A stretch of DNA of 64,000 nucleotides from positions 744,001 to 808,000 of the forward strand of contig NZ_CP125296.1 of the NCBI RefSeq assembly GCF_030412785.1. Direction: 5' to 3'. Positions 1 through 8,825 of this stretch are shown in pieces (the first letter of the stretch is position 1; each line of letters begins with the position of its first letter). Position numbers and translations under genes: made by a program. The DNA comes from Paraburkholderia sabiae. Its GTDB lineage: Bacteria; Pseudomonadota; Gammaproteobacteria; Burkholderiales; Burkholderiaceae. Under the pieces are notes generated by a model. That model did not search any database and had not been told where the DNA came from. It saw only the letters and a program-made list of their open reading frames with translations.

Positions 1-2
1 CG

Positions 3-737
3 CCGTATCCGCTCGACGTGCTCGGTGCGCAGACGGAAGGCATGATCGGTTATCTGATCGAGCAGGAACTGGGGAATCTGCTGCCGTTCGAAGTGCCGTT
101 CGCGACCATCCTGACCCAGGTTGAAGTCGATCTCGCCGATCCAGCGTTCAGTCACCCGACCAAACCGATCGGCCCGGTTTACACGAAAGAGGAAGCGCTG
201 CGGCTGGCGCAGGAAAACGGCTGGAGCATCGCGGAAGACGGTGACAAGTACCGACGGGTGGTCGCCAGTCCTCGGCCGCAGCGGATCTTCGAAATTCGGC
301 CCGTGAAGTGGCTGCTGGAGCGGGGAACCGTGGTCATCTGCGCGGGCGGCGGCGGCATTCCGACGTGTTACGACGAGAACCGCAAGCTGCGCGGCGTCGA
401 AGCCGTGATAGACAAGGATCTGTGCTCCGCGCTGCTGGCGCAGGAACTGGACGCGGATCTGCTCGTCATCGCGACGGATGTGAACGCGGCCTACGTCGAC
501 TGGGGTAAGCCGACGCAGAAAGCCATCGCGAGCGGCCATCCCGACGAGCTGGAAAAACTCGGTTTCGCGGCGGGATCGATGGGGCCGAAGGTGCAGGCCG
601 CCGTCGAGTTCGCCCGGAAGACGGGTAAGGACGCCGTGATCGGCGCGCTGCCCGATATCGAGGCGATCACGCAGGGGACGGCGGGGACGCGGGTCAGCGT
701 GCGCGACCCCGGCGTCGGGTTCTATTCGCTTGCGTAG
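3..737 (+). CDS. arcC: Carbamate kinase, 3' part (5' end outside window)
   Basis: Carbamate kinase makes ATP and carbamate from carbamoyl phosphate and ADP, the last step of the arginine deiminase pathway. The reading frame is open from the first complete codon, so about 70 N-terminal residues of the usual ~310 are missing. Visible family marks are the [16 protein letters not shown] stretch at the window edge, a glycine-rich GGGGIP loop, the [12 protein letters not shown] segment and the C-terminal [13 protein letters not shown] helix. In relatives this gene normally closes an arcDABC cluster; the upstream genes cannot be seen. The stop codon overlaps the longest possible 5' end of the next frame, but that gene probably starts downstream. 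Identification is secure. Confidence 0.93.
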   Translation, partial: PYPLDVLGAQTEGMIGYLIEQELGNLLPFEVPFATILTQVEVDLADPAFSHPTKPIGPVYTKEEALRLAQENGWSIAEDGDKYRRVVASPRPQRIFEIRPVKWLLERGTVVICAGGGGIPTCYDENRKLRGVEAVIDKDLCSALLAQELDADLLVIATDVNAAYVDWGKPTQKAIASGHPDELEKLGFAAGSMGPKVQAAVEFARKTGKDAVIGALPDIEAITQGTAGTRVSVRDPGVGFYSLA

Positions 738-756
738 GCCGTGCCGTTTCGCTTCG

Positions 757-1908
757 ATGTGCCAGGCGCATGCGCTGCTTGCGGGCCTGAGTTTCGCCGT
801 GACGTCCTTCGTGACGGCGATCTCGCCCGACGCTTGCGCCAGCGATCAAGCGCTCAGTTTCTCGGACCCTGAAGACGGGCAACTGGACATGAGTGATTTC
901 CTGCTCGAACACAAAGGCGCGCTGCCCGTGCCCGTCGTGATCACGGAACCGGCTGTCGGCTACGGACTTGGACTCGGCCTGCTGTTCTTTTCCGGACCTG
1001 CCGGCGATCAGCCGGACGCGGCGGGCGACCATTCGGGCAACCGGGTTCCACCGAACGTGACGGCATTGGGCGGCCTGTACACCACAAACGGCACATGGGC
1101 GGGTGCCGCCGCGCACTTTCACACGTGGGACAACGACCGCTTTCGCTATCTGGGCGCGCTCGCGAAGGTCGATGCGCACCTGGATTACTTCGGCGTCTCC
1201 AGCCAGCCGCGCGCCTATACGCTGCAGGGAGCGGGCCTGCTCCAGCAACTGCTGATGCGGATCGGCGACAGCCGCTGGTATGCCGGTCTGCGCTACGTGT
1301 ACTTCGACTCGACGTCGTCGTTCACGGCGGGCGAGGTGCCGGGCGAATTGCCGGGCTTCCAGAAGGATCAGCGCATCGGCTCGATGAGCGTCGTCGTCGA
1401 CTACGATTCGCGCGACAACATCTTCTTTCCGGGCAAAGGGAGCTTCGCCGAAATGGAAGCACAACTGGCGAGGACAGCCTTCGGCGGCACGCAGGACTAT
1501 GACGTCTTCGCCGCGCGTGGCTATACGTGGCTTCCCCTGACGCACGCGCTGATACTCGGGCTGCGACTCGACGGCAAGTTCTCGAGCGGCGACATTCCGT
1601 TCTACGCACAACCCTACGTCGACTTGCGCGGTGTGGAGAAGGGACGCTACCAGGACCGCAACGCGGTGGCGGCGGAAATCGAATTGCGCTGGGATCTGAC
1701 GCCGCGCTGGTCGGTGCTCGGCTTTACAGGAGCAGGCAAGGCGTACGGCCGATGGCACAGCTTCTCCGATGCACAGAACGTCCAGAGTGTGGGCGCAGGG
1801 TTTCGCTACCTGATCGCGCGCAAGCTGGGCCTCGCCGTCGGGCTGGACGTCGCGCATAGCCGGGATCAGAACGCGTTCTATATTCAGGTCGGCAGCGCAT
1901 GGCGATAG
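757..1908 (+). CDS. BamA/TamA-like outer membrane beta-barrel protein
   Basis: The 383-residue protein starts with a hydrophobic signal-like segment ending near ACASDQ and carries no POTRA repeats. The rest is a run of alternating amphipathic strands with the GYGLGLGLLFF segment, aromatic-rich strands (RYVYFDS, DYDSRDNIFFPGKGSFAEME) and a C-terminal barrel strand ending in W-R, as in surface-antigen D15/Omp85-type barrels. I infer an outer membrane location. I chose the ATG at 757 over an in-frame TTG at 730 that overlaps the carbamate kinase stop; no strong ribosome site decides this. It begins a row of three cell-envelope genes. Function beyond an Omp85-like barrel is unknown. Confidence 0.72.
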   Translation: MCQAHALLAGLSFAVTSFVTAISPDACASDQALSFSDPEDGQLDMSDFLLEHKGALPVPVVITEPAVGYGLGLGLLFFSGPAGDQPDAAGDHSGNRVPPNVTALGGLYTTNGTWAGAAAHFHTWDNDRFRYLGALAKVDAHLDYFGVSSQPRAYTLQGAGLLQQLLMRIGDSRWYAGLRYVYFDSTSSFTAGEVPGELPGFQKDQRIGSMSVVVDYDSRDNIFFPGKGSFAEMEAQLARTAFGGTQDYDVFAARGYTWLPLTHALILGLRLDGKFSSGDIPFYAQPYVDLRGVEKGRYQDRNAVAAEIELRWDLTPRWSVLGFTGAGKAYGRWHSFSDAQNVQSVGAGFRYLIARKLGLAVGLDVAHSRDQNAFYIQVGSAWR

Positions 1909-1974
1909 GGCGCCGTGACGCGCGACGCAACTGCCGGATTGCCGGATAGCGTAGCAATCGACGCGAGGAGTTCA

Positions 1975-2781
1975 ATGGTCAAGCGGTCGAGGCTTATCGC
2001 CGGATTGGGCGCGGCTGCCGTCCTGCACGGCGCCGTTGCGAGTCCCGTCGACCTGTCGAATGCGTTGCCGAACTTCTTTGGCGGCGGAGTCGGCTCGACC
2101 ACGGAGTATGCGGGCGGGAAAGATCGCATCGTTGGAGCGGTTCCGGGCATGCGCTATGTGACGAGCGGCGGCCATCTGTTCGAATGGTATGGCACATACG
2201 CGCAATACAACTTCGGCAGCCTGACGGGCTTCCAGTGGGGGCCCGCGCTCGCGCTGCGGCTTGGAAGGCGCGATGTCGACGACGCCGTGATCGCTCAGGT
2301 ACATACCGTCGATACGACGCTGGAAGGCGGCGGATTCGTAGGCTATGAATATAGCCATGTCGGCGATTTTCCGTTCCGTTTGCGCGGCGAGGTCACGGTC
2401 GTCACGAATGCGGGTGTCGTCTATTCGGGCGCGCGTGTTTCGCTCAACACGAGCGCATGGTTTCCCGTGCACGCGCGCGTGTTCGTCGGCGGCGGACTGG
2501 GGGCGACGTGGGTTAGCGGCGGCTTCAATGAAACGTATTACGGCATAACCGCGCAGGACGCCGCGAAGAGCGGACTTCCCGTCTATACGCCGGGCGGCGG
2601 TCTGAATCAGGTCACGAGCTGGATCGCCGCTATCTACCAGATCAGTCCGAGCTGGTATGCGGGTGCGATGGTCTATTACCAGCGTCTGATGGACGACGCG
2701 GCCAACAGTCCTGTCGTCACGCAGCGGGGCACACGGAATCAGATCACCTATGGCGTGGGTATCGCCTACGCGTTTCGCTGA
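1975..2781 (+). CDS. MipA/OmpV family outer membrane protein
   Basis: A 268-residue protein with a short signal peptide (MVKRSRLIAGLGAAAVLHGAVA) and then the MipA/OmpV pattern: an N-terminal GGGVGSTTEYAGG strand, the YYGITAQDAAKSGLPVYTPGGGL segment that is diagnostic of the family, and the ending SPVVTQRGTRNQ...GVGIAYAF. Members are outer membrane barrels; some act as MltA-interacting scaffolds, others as porin-like or stress-induced proteins. The ATG at 1975 is preceded by GAGGAG at ideal distance. It lies 66 bases after the preceding barrel gene and 31 bases before a surface-antigen gene, so co-transcription is likely. Confidence 0.85.
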   Translation: MVKRSRLIAGLGAAAVLHGAVASPVDLSNALPNFFGGGVGSTTEYAGGKDRIVGAVPGMRYVTSGGHLFEWYGTYAQYNFGSLTGFQWGPALALRLGRRDVDDAVIAQVHTVDTTLEGGGFVGYEYSHVGDFPFRLRGEVTVVTNAGVVYSGARVSLNTSAWFPVHARVFVGGGLGATWVSGGFNETYYGITAQDAAKSGLPVYTPGGGLNQVTSWIAAIYQISPSWYAGAMVYYQRLMDDAANSPVVTQRGTRNQITYGVGIAYAFR

Positions 2782-2812
2782 GCATCTGTCGGGTCATCAG
2801 GAGAAGATTGTC

Positions 2813-3217
2813 ATGTCAAATCGGAAGTCGAAAAATGGTCTGCTGACACGTTGCGTACGCGTGGCGTCGATGATATTGCTGTTAACAGACATGAGCGCCG
2901 CCGAGGCGACCAACCTCAACTTTCTCAACGACACGCCGATGTCCTATATCAAGAAGTCCGATATGGACTCGATCAAGGTTGCACTCACGGACGTGCTCAA
3001 CACGAAGAAAGACGGCGAGACTACGCAATGGACAAACGAAGGGACAGGCAACGGCGTAAAAATCGACGCTGCGATAACGCCCGAGAGCACCAGCCAGCAA
3101 GGCGGCAAGACATGTCGTCTCGTCGCGGTCGTGCTGTCGGCAAAAGGACAGTCGATGAATCTTCACCCGAAATTCTGCGGAACGGGGCGAACCGACTGGG
3201 CCTTGCAAAAGCGTTGA
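2813..3217 (+). CDS. Surface-antigen-like (RT0821/Lpp0805 type) periplasmic protein
   Basis: The 134-residue product has a basic N terminus, a hydrophobic segment and a small domain. The segments FLNDTPMSYIKKSDMDSIK, WTNEGTGNGVKI, and the paired cysteines in GGKTCRLV...PKFCGTG match my memory of the outer-membrane surface antigen domain (COG4520-like), which normally carries this one disulfide. The ATG at 2813 has AGGAGA upstream. A longer frame from 2750 would overlap the MipA gene and lacks a ribosome site. Role unknown; an envelope location is inferred. Confidence 0.62.
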   Translation: MSNRKSKNGLLTRCVRVASMILLLTDMSAAEATNLNFLNDTPMSYIKKSDMDSIKVALTDVLNTKKDGETTQWTNEGTGNGVKIDAAITPESTSQQGGKTCRLVAVVLSAKGQSMNLHPKFCGTGRTDWALQKR

Positions 3218-3321
3218 CGCTCCGCTCGCGCGCCGCCACGGTCTTAAGCTTCCCTGAAGGTGCCGTGACCTACACTCATATTCCCTCGCGATGCGTTGTC
3301 GGAAGTTAATACAGTAACCGC

Positions 3322-3912
3322 ATGGAAAAGAGTGCATTCGATCTCGGTCTGATTGCTGCAGAAAATGGCAGCGACGAAGCGATTAATCCATTTCCTGTCA
3401 GCAGTGCGGAATGGCGAGACTGGTATGACGGCTTCAGGTGTGTCTGCCACGCCGACGTGCAGGCGCGGCGCGATCTGAAGCGCTTTTATCTGACGCCGCC
3501 CGTCGCGGTCTTCACGTGCGCATTGGCGGCATTGATCGATATCGTTTTCATGAATGAACGGCTGGGGCTTGCGGGCCTTTTTCCGCAAGATCTGATGCCG
3601 TGGTGCTGCGCGATCTCGGCGGTGCTGATAGCGTCCACGATCGCGCTCGCGGCGAGGCTTCGCGTGTGGATCGACGTGTTCTATATCGCCGCGATGCTCG
3701 CGCCGATACCCGTGGTGCCGTGGTTCGATGCGTCCGCGATCCGGCATGAATGGTTTAGATATGTCATAGCGTGTGCGTTCATTCTTGCGCCATTGATCGC
3801 CTGTCTCATGCTGGCGGGCGATGTGAAGGGCAGGTATCGCGCATCGGCGACGAAGGCCGCACGCCAGGCGCGCACGTTCAGACATGATTTGCAGCGCCAG
3901 GGATTCGAATGA
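3322..3912 (+). CDS. Membrane protein with an RMF-like N-terminal motif
   Basis: A 196-residue protein of unknown function. The first ~40 residues read A-F-D-x-G-L-I-A-A-x-x-G then N-P-F-P-x-S-x-x-E-W-x-D-W-Y-D-G-F, which resembles the short ribosome modulation factor/CrpP-like fold (small residue turn, NPY, then W..G). After a charged linker there are four hydrophobic segments (about residues 58-76, 92-114, 118-136 and 148-168) and a basic C-terminal tail rich in Arg. Its upstream region is 104 bases with nothing recognisable. The RMF resemblance is by eye and short, so it could be coincidental. Confidence 0.6.
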   Translation: MEKSAFDLGLIAAENGSDEAINPFPVSSAEWRDWYDGFRCVCHADVQARRDLKRFYLTPPVAVFTCALAALIDIVFMNERLGLAGLFPQDLMPWCCAISAVLIASTIALAARLRVWIDVFYIAAMLAPIPVVPWFDASAIRHEWFRYVIACAFILAPLIACLMLAGDVKGRYRASATKAARQARTFRHDLQRQGFE

Positions 3913-3995
3913 TCGAAGCCCGTGAAAGATTACTAACACCTGTACGGCTCAGCGAATAGACTGAGAAAGAGATCGCGACCACGAAGGGGGTTCTC

Positions 3996-4472
3996 ATGAA
4001 CGTACTCAGCAAGCGTCGGATGTCGGTCATCGGTGCTGTTGCACTGCTATGTTGTCAGGCCGTTGCGGAGGCGCAGCCCGTCGCGTATCCGGCTAAAGGA
4101 CAAAGCGCGCAGAAGCAGCAACAGGATCAAAGCGCATGTGCATCGTGGGCCAAGCAGCAAACGGGCGTCGATCCCGCTGCTGTCGCAGCAACGCCGCCTC
4201 CGCCATCGGGCCCCGCTGTGGGCGGCGGCGAACGGGTCGGCGGCGCGGCACGCGGGGCGGCGGGCGGCGCAGTGATCGGTGCGATTGCAGGCGATGCAGG
4301 CAAGGGCGCGGCCATCGGCGCCGCGGCGGGAACGATGGGCGGCGGCATGCGCGCCCGTCAGAACAAGCGCGAACAGCAGGCCAATGCGCAAGCCCAGAAA
4401 CAGAATGCGATGGGCGCATTCGATCAGGCTTACTCAGCCTGTATGAGCGGCCGGGGATATACGTTGCATTGA
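3996..4472 (+). CDS. Glycine-zipper lipid-associated/periplasmic protein
   Basis: A 158-residue exported protein. A signal peptide (to about residue 26, ending AEAQP) is followed by a Gln-rich stretch, a CASWAKQQTG motif, a Pro linker and then a long glycine zipper at about residues 78-118 (repeated GAxxGAxxG). A basic Gln-rich helix follows, with a final AYSACMSGRGY segment. The CAxWA...YxxCMxGRGY pair of cysteines is characteristic of a common proteobacterial glycine-zipper family of unknown function, thought to insert into the outer membrane. GAAGGGGG lies upstream of the ATG. It is a single gene ending in a convergent hairpin. Confidence 0.8.
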   Translation: MNVLSKRRMSVIGAVALLCCQAVAEAQPVAYPAKGQSAQKQQQDQSACASWAKQQTGVDPAAVAATPPPPSGPAVGGGERVGGAARGAAGGAVIGAIAGDAGKGAAIGAAAGTMGGGMRARQNKREQQANAQAQKQNAMGAFDQAYSACMSGRGYTLH

Positions 4473-4482
4473 GTGTCGGCAA

Positions 4483-4528
4483 GCGGATCGCGCGTCGAAT
4501 CAAACCTCATTCGTGGCGCGCGATCCGC
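4483..4528. terminator. Hairpin between convergent genes
   Basis: A perfect 12-base inverted repeat (GCGGATCGCGCG at 4483-4494 and CGCGCGATCCGC at 4517-4528) with a 22-base loop sits between the stop of the glycine-zipper gene and the stop of the amidohydrolase on the other strand. There is no clear T-run, so the terminator role rests on position and stem strength. Confidence 0.5.
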
Positions 4529-4535
4529 ACGCCGT

Positions 4536-5783
4536 TCAACGCGGCAATTCGTCGAACTCGATCGCACCGCCTTTCATCACGAGGGGGATGCGTTCGCCTT
4601 GCCCGAGCAGGCAGGAGATATCGCGCAACGGGTCGCCGTCCACGACGATCATGTCGGCCCATGCGCCCGCCGCAATGCGGCCGAGCTTGTCCAGCAGGCC
4701 AAGCACTTCGGCGGCCGTCGTCGTCGCGCACGCGAGTGTCGCGGCATTGCCGAGTATTTCTGCGCGGATACGGAATTCGTCGCTCTGAAGACGCTGCGAC
4801 GGTCCGAGCAGATCCGAACCGAAACCCATCTTCACGCCCGCGTCGCGATAGATTTCCAGCGAGCGCAACCCGGCTTCGCGCACATCTTCGATCTTCGCCA
4901 CGCTTTCTTCGCCGAGCCCGTATTGCGCGCCTTCCGAGGCCAGCGCTTCGTACGTGACGAGCGTCGGCACGACATAAGCGCCCATCTCCGCCATCAGTTT
5001 TGCTGTGGAGGCATCGACGAGATTGCCGTGCTCGATCGTGCGCACGCCCCAGCGCACGACGCGCGCAATCGCCTCGGCTGTGTACGCGTGCGCCATCACA
5101 TAGGTATGACGTGCGCGCGCTTCTTCGACGATCGCCCGCACTTCGTCTTCCGCATAGCCGAATGCACCGACGGGATCCGTCGGCGAAGCGACGCCGCCCG
5201 ATGCCATGATCTTCAGATGATCGGCGCCCATCTGTAATTCTTCGCGCGCCGCGCGGCGCACTTCATCGACGCCGTCGGCAACACGCGCCAGTGCGCCGAC
5301 GCGCACGCAGCAACCGCAAGGCGCGCTGTCGCCGAGATAATCGGAACGCGCGCGCATGTCGCCATGGCCGCCCGTCTGACTGAGCGCGCGGCCCGCGACG
5401 AAGAGGCGCGGTCCCACGGCGAGCCCGCTTTCCACGGCCTGTTTGTGCGGATAGCCTGCGCCGCCCGCATCGCGCACGGTCGTGAAGCCGCGTCGCAGCA
5501 TCGACCGCATGATGGGCACGGAGCGCAGCGTGACGAGCACGTTCGGCATGTGCACCTGCTGCGACAGGTTCAACTGCACCGCGACGACGTGCACATGCAG
5601 ATCGATCAGGCCCGGCATCAACGTCTTGCCGCGTAGGTCGATCTGGCGCGCAGCCGCGCTTTTCAGCGGCTTGTCGGACACTTCCTTGACGAGGCCGTTT
5701 TCGACGAGCACGTGATGCGCTTCCCGCACTTCACCACGCTCGACATCGAGCACGCCTGCGTTCGTGAACAGAATGCTTTCCAC
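4536..5783 (-). CDS. Metal-dependent amidohydrolase family protein
   Basis: The 415-residue protein has the imidazolonepropionase-like amidohydrolase layout: an N-terminal small beta domain, MPGLIDLHVHV with the HxH metal ligands, a DHLKIMASGG lysine motif, MAHAYTAEA and IEHGN histidines, and the catalytic GSD aspartate, then a closing beta domain with ADMIVVDGDPL. Substrate unknown; relatives cleave cyclic amides, dipeptides or carbamates. I placed the start at a GTG (5783) because GGAGGGG stands six bases upstream. It is the last gene of an operon with an MFS permease and a GAF protein, suggesting it degrades the transported compound. Confidence 0.85.
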   Translation of the reverse strand: MESILFTNAGVLDVERGEVREAHHVLVENGLVKEVSDKPLKSAAARQIDLRGKTLMPGLIDLHVHVVAVQLNLSQQVHMPNVLVTLRSVPIMRSMLRRGFTTVRDAGGAGYPHKQAVESGLAVGPRLFVAGRALSQTGGHGDMRARSDYLGDSAPCGCCVRVGALARVADGVDEVRRAAREELQMGADHLKIMASGGVASPTDPVGAFGYAEDEVRAIVEEARARHTYVMAHAYTAEAIARVVRWGVRTIEHGNLVDASTAKLMAEMGAYVVPTLVTYEALASEGAQYGLGEESVAKIEDVREAGLRSLEIYRDAGVKMGFGSDLLGPSQRLQSDEFRIRAEILGNAATLACATTTAAEVLGLLDKLGRIAAGAWADMIVVDGDPLRDISCLLGQGERIPLVMKGGAIEFDELPR

Positions 5784-5844
5784 TCGTATCCCCTCCGGTT
5801 CGGTCGATGTTTCGATACTGCCGTCTGCCGCCCGTTTACACGTT

Positions 5845-6342
5845 TCAGTCGCAGTCGAGCAAGGCGGGCAACGCAAACTGTGCAAGCGATTGCGCGAGCG
5901 GTACATGATCGTCGCGATACCACGCACGCGTATGCAGCAGATTGAGCGACGCGAGCGTGCGTCCTTTCCAGCGCACGGGCACGTTCAGCACGCTTTCGCA
6001 TCCGAGCGACGCGATCAGTTCATGATCGGCGAACACCGCGCGCAGATCGTCGGGCGTTTTACCGATGAACGCTTCGCCGCGCGTCAGCACCGTCTCGACC
6101 CAATCGCCGCCCGACAGCGGCTTGCTCGTCGAAGTCGGATACGCAGCGGGCATGTTGCTATAGATGCGCGCCGATTCGTGCGTCGTATCGTCGTAACGCA
6201 GAATCGTGAAGAGCGTATGCCCGATCGTATCGGCAAGAACGGTATCGAGCGCGCGATAAAGCGTGGCGGGCTGCGTTTCATGCGCGTGTGCCTGAGCCAG
6301 CTTCAAGAACGGCTGGAGAGAAGGTTCGAAAGTCGCATTCAT
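5845..6342 (-). CDS. Stand-alone GAF domain protein
   Basis: A 165-residue protein made of one GAF-like domain: an N-terminal helix, the FTILRYDDTTHESARIYSN strand, SGGDWVETVLTRGEAFIG, and the closing CESVLNVPVRWKGRTLASLNLLHT segment found in small GAF proteins of catabolic clusters. It has no DNA-binding or output domain. Its ATG overlaps the stop of the upstream permease gene by four bases (ATGA), which implies translational coupling. Between a transporter and an amidohydrolase it may sense or bind the substrate; that is inference. Confidence 0.75.
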   Translation of the reverse strand: MNATFEPSLQPFLKLAQAHAHETQPATLYRALDTVLADTIGHTLFTILRYDDTTHESARIYSNMPAAYPTSTSKPLSGGDWVETVLTRGEAFIGKTPDDLRAVFADHELIASLGCESVLNVPVRWKGRTLASLNLLHTRAWYRDDHVPLAQSLAQFALPALLDCD

Positions 6343-7703
6343 GCCGCTTCTCCCGCCGCAATATCTTCGAGCGAGCGGCCGCGCGTCGGCACGCCCATCA
6401 CAACGACCGCGATTGCGCCGAGCAGCAGCACGACGGTCGTCACGCCGAACACGCCCGCGAAGCCGAAGCGCGGATACAGATAGCCGACGAGAATCGGCGA
6501 TACGATCGCGCCGATGCGGCCGATTGCCGAAGCCGTGCCCGCGCCCGTCGTGCGCACGGCGGTGGGAAACACTTCGGCCGTGTACGCATAGACGCCCGCA
6601 TAGGTGCCGTTCATGAAGAACGACAGGCCGATGCCCGCCGCCATGATCTCGCCGTTGGTGCTCGCGAACGCCATCCCGAGCGCGCATGCGCAGCCGAACA
6701 GCATGTATGTGGCAATCGTCGCCTGTCGTCCGATGCGCTCGTTGAACCACGACGCGCTGAAGTAACCCGGCACCTGCGCGACATACATCGCGACGGAATA
6801 CCCGAAGCTGCGCGTAATGCTCATGCCGTGCTGCACGAGCAGGCCGGGAATCCACGTGAAGAACGCGTAGTAGCTGAACGTGATCGACAGCCACATCAGC
6901 CATGTCATCGTCGTGATGCGTGCCTGGCGGCGCGCCCACAGTGCGCGGAAGTTCGACGTGAGCGTGCCCGTCGGCAGCGCCGGCTCGCCACGCGGGCCGC
7001 CGCTCTCGGGTTCGGGCAGTGTAATGCCGCGCGCCGCGAAGCTCGCCTCGATTCCGTCGAGCACGCGCTTCGCTTCATCCGTACGTCCACGGCTTTCCAG
7101 CCAGCGCGGTGACTCGGGCAACGAACGGCGCCACCACAGCAACATCAGGATCGGCACGGCGGTGATCAGCAACACGACGCGCCAGCCGTAGGGGAACGCG
7201 GGCACGATGAAATAACCGAGCAGCGCGGCCGCCACGAAACCGAACGAGAAGAAGCCGGCCAGTGCGCCCGTGAAGATGCCGCGATAGCGTTTCGCGACGA
7301 ACTCGGCGAGGTAGGGCGCGATGATGGCGCTCTCCGCGCCCGTTCCCATTCCCGCGACGATGCGGGCGGCGAGGAAGGTCGGCCACGAATCCGTCATCGC
7401 GCTGACGACGGACGCGACGCAGTAGATCAGCAGCGCCGACATCATCACCTTGCGACGACCGATCAGATCGCCGAGCGTGCCCGCGAGCAGCGCGCCGAAG
7501 AAGAAGCCGATGAAGTTGCCGCTGCCGAGCACGCCCGTCTGCACACTGGACAAGCCCCAGTCGTTGCGCAGCACGGGCAGAACGAAGGCGACGGCGGCGG
7601 CGTCCATCGCATCGAACGCGTAGCCGAGTCCGCCCATCAGCAGCAGGTGTCCATGGAAGCGTCCAAACGGAAGGCGCTCGATACGTGCAGAAACGTTTGA
7701 CAC
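6339..7703 (-). CDS. MFS transporter (sugar/aromatic acid porter type)
   Basis: A 454-residue, twelve-helix permease. The loop motif GDLIGRRK between helices 2 and 3, PESPRWL after helix 6 and the acidic DAMDAAAV segment in helix 1 are typical of metabolite:H+ symporters of the sugar-porter/aromatic-acid:H+ groups. The start is GTG with AAGGAG seven bases upstream. It leads an operon with the GAF protein and amidohydrolase and is transcribed away from a LysR gene, so it probably imports the substrate of the hydrolase. Confidence 0.88.
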   Translation of the reverse strand: MSNVSARIERLPFGRFHGHLLLMGGLGYAFDAMDAAAVAFVLPVLRNDWGLSSVQTGVLGSGNFIGFFFGALLAGTLGDLIGRRKVMMSALLIYCVASVVSAMTDSWPTFLAARIVAGMGTGAESAIIAPYLAEFVAKRYRGIFTGALAGFFSFGFVAAALLGYFIVPAFPYGWRVVLLITAVPILMLLWWRRSLPESPRWLESRGRTDEAKRVLDGIEASFAARGITLPEPESGGPRGEPALPTGTLTSNFRALWARRQARITTMTWLMWLSITFSYYAFFTWIPGLLVQHGMSITRSFGYSVAMYVAQVPGYFSASWFNERIGRQATIATYMLFGCACALGMAFASTNGEIMAAGIGLSFFMNGTYAGVYAYTAEVFPTAVRTTGAGTASAIGRIGAIVSPILVGYLYPRFGFAGVFGVTTVVLLLGAIAVVVMGVPTRGRSLEDIAAGEAA

Positions 7704-7823
7704 AGTGCGCTCCTTGAGTCCTCACAAACCCGGTATGACGGCGTGGCTTCGCGAGCTTGTCTGCATGCCGCGAGCCTGATCTGAGGCCGATTCGTGAGCC
7801 GATTCTATGGCTTGTCGAACGTC

Positions 7824-7835
7824 ATAAATATTTAT
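7824..7835. promoter_or_regulatory. AT-rich palindrome in divergent MFS/LysR promoter
   Basis: ATAAATATTTAT is a perfect 12-base palindrome inside an AT-rich patch that stands out from the GC-rich surroundings. It lies between the divergent permease operon and the LysR gene. Its T-rich/A-rich dyad suits a LysR operator; binding is not shown. Confidence 0.4.
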
Positions 7836-7874
7836 ATTCTTGATTCAGTACATTGACACCATGAATGATCGCCC

Positions 7875-8795
7875 ATGAGCTTCCGTTCGCTCGATCTGAA
7901 CCTGCTGAAGGTCTTCGAAGCCTTGATGACGGAAGGCGCCGTCACGCGGGCCGCCACCAAGCTGTCGCTGACGCAGCCCGCCGTCAGCAATGCGCTGAGC
8001 CGCCTGCGCGAGGCTTTCGACGATCCGCTGTTCATCCGCAATGGCGCCGGCGTCGCGCCGACGCAGCGGGCGATGGCGCTATGGGGGCCCGTCGGCGATT
8101 CGTTGAGCCGCATTCGCGCGGCGCTCGACGAAGAGACGTTTTCGCCCGGCAATGCCGAGGTGAGTTTCAGCCTGTCGATGTCGGACTACGTGGCGGGCAT
8201 CGTGATGCCGCGCCTGATCGAACGGTTCAGCGCGGACGCACCGCGCCTGCAGTGGCATACGGTGCCGAACATCCTGCTCGATGTGCCGGAGTTGCTCGAA
8301 GGCAATCGTGTCGATTGCGTGATCGGCGTCTATGTGAACGAGACGCTGCCGCCCGCGCACATCCGTTCGCGCTCGCTGTGGACCGTCGATTACGCGTGCC
8401 TGATGCGGCGCGGTCATCCGCTGGCGGCGCCGGGACGCCTGACGACGCGGCGCTTTCTGAATGCGCGTCACGTCGATATCAGTCTTGCCGGGCAGACCGC
8501 GCCGTCATTCGACAGCTTTCTTGCTTCGCGTGGAATGAAGCGCAACCTGGTCGCGACGGTCAATCACTACACGGTCGCGTGCGAGATCGTCCGTGCAAGC
8601 GACCTGATCGCCGTGCTGCCGCGCGACCTGTGCGAACGCGGCGGCATGGACGGCGAACTCGTGAGCGTGCGCGCGCCGCTCGAAGCCCCCGATCGCGTGA
8701 TCAGCCTGTTCTGGCATCAGCGCAACGAGACGGTTCCCGCGCATCGCTGGTTACGCGATCAACTGGTCGATATGTTCGCGTCGCCGAAGTTGTGA
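7875..8795 (+). CDS. LysR-family transcriptional regulator
   Basis: The 306-residue protein begins with the LysR helix-turn-helix (DLNLLKVFEALMTEGAVTRAATKLSLTQPAVSNALSRLREAF) of the NodD/LinR-like branch, followed by a periplasmic-binding-protein-type effector domain. It lacks a clear ribosome site. A five-codon reading frame (7861-7878) ends on the TGA that overlaps its ATG, which may or may not matter. Divergent placement suggests it controls the permease-GAF-amidohydrolase operon. Confidence 0.9.
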   Translation: MSFRSLDLNLLKVFEALMTEGAVTRAATKLSLTQPAVSNALSRLREAFDDPLFIRNGAGVAPTQRAMALWGPVGDSLSRIRAALDEETFSPGNAEVSFSLSMSDYVAGIVMPRLIERFSADAPRLQWHTVPNILLDVPELLEGNRVDCVIGVYVNETLPPAHIRSRSLWTVDYACLMRRGHPLAAPGRLTTRRFLNARHVDISLAGQTAPSFDSFLASRGMKRNLVATVNHYTVACEIVRASDLIAVLPRDLCERGGMDGELVSVRAPLEAPDRVISLFWHQRNETVPAHRWLRDQLVDMFASPKL

Positions 8796-8825
8796 TCAGC
8801 CGCGCGCGTGAACCCACACGACGCG

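Noticed and set aside
694..1857. Long open frame on the minus strand opposite the BamA/TamA-like gene
   Set aside because: Arg/His-rich, no domain, and the plus-strand protein has a clear signal peptide and barrel pattern.
7861..7878. Five-codon reading frame overlapping the LysR start
   Set aside because: No ribosome site and too short to support as a leader peptide.
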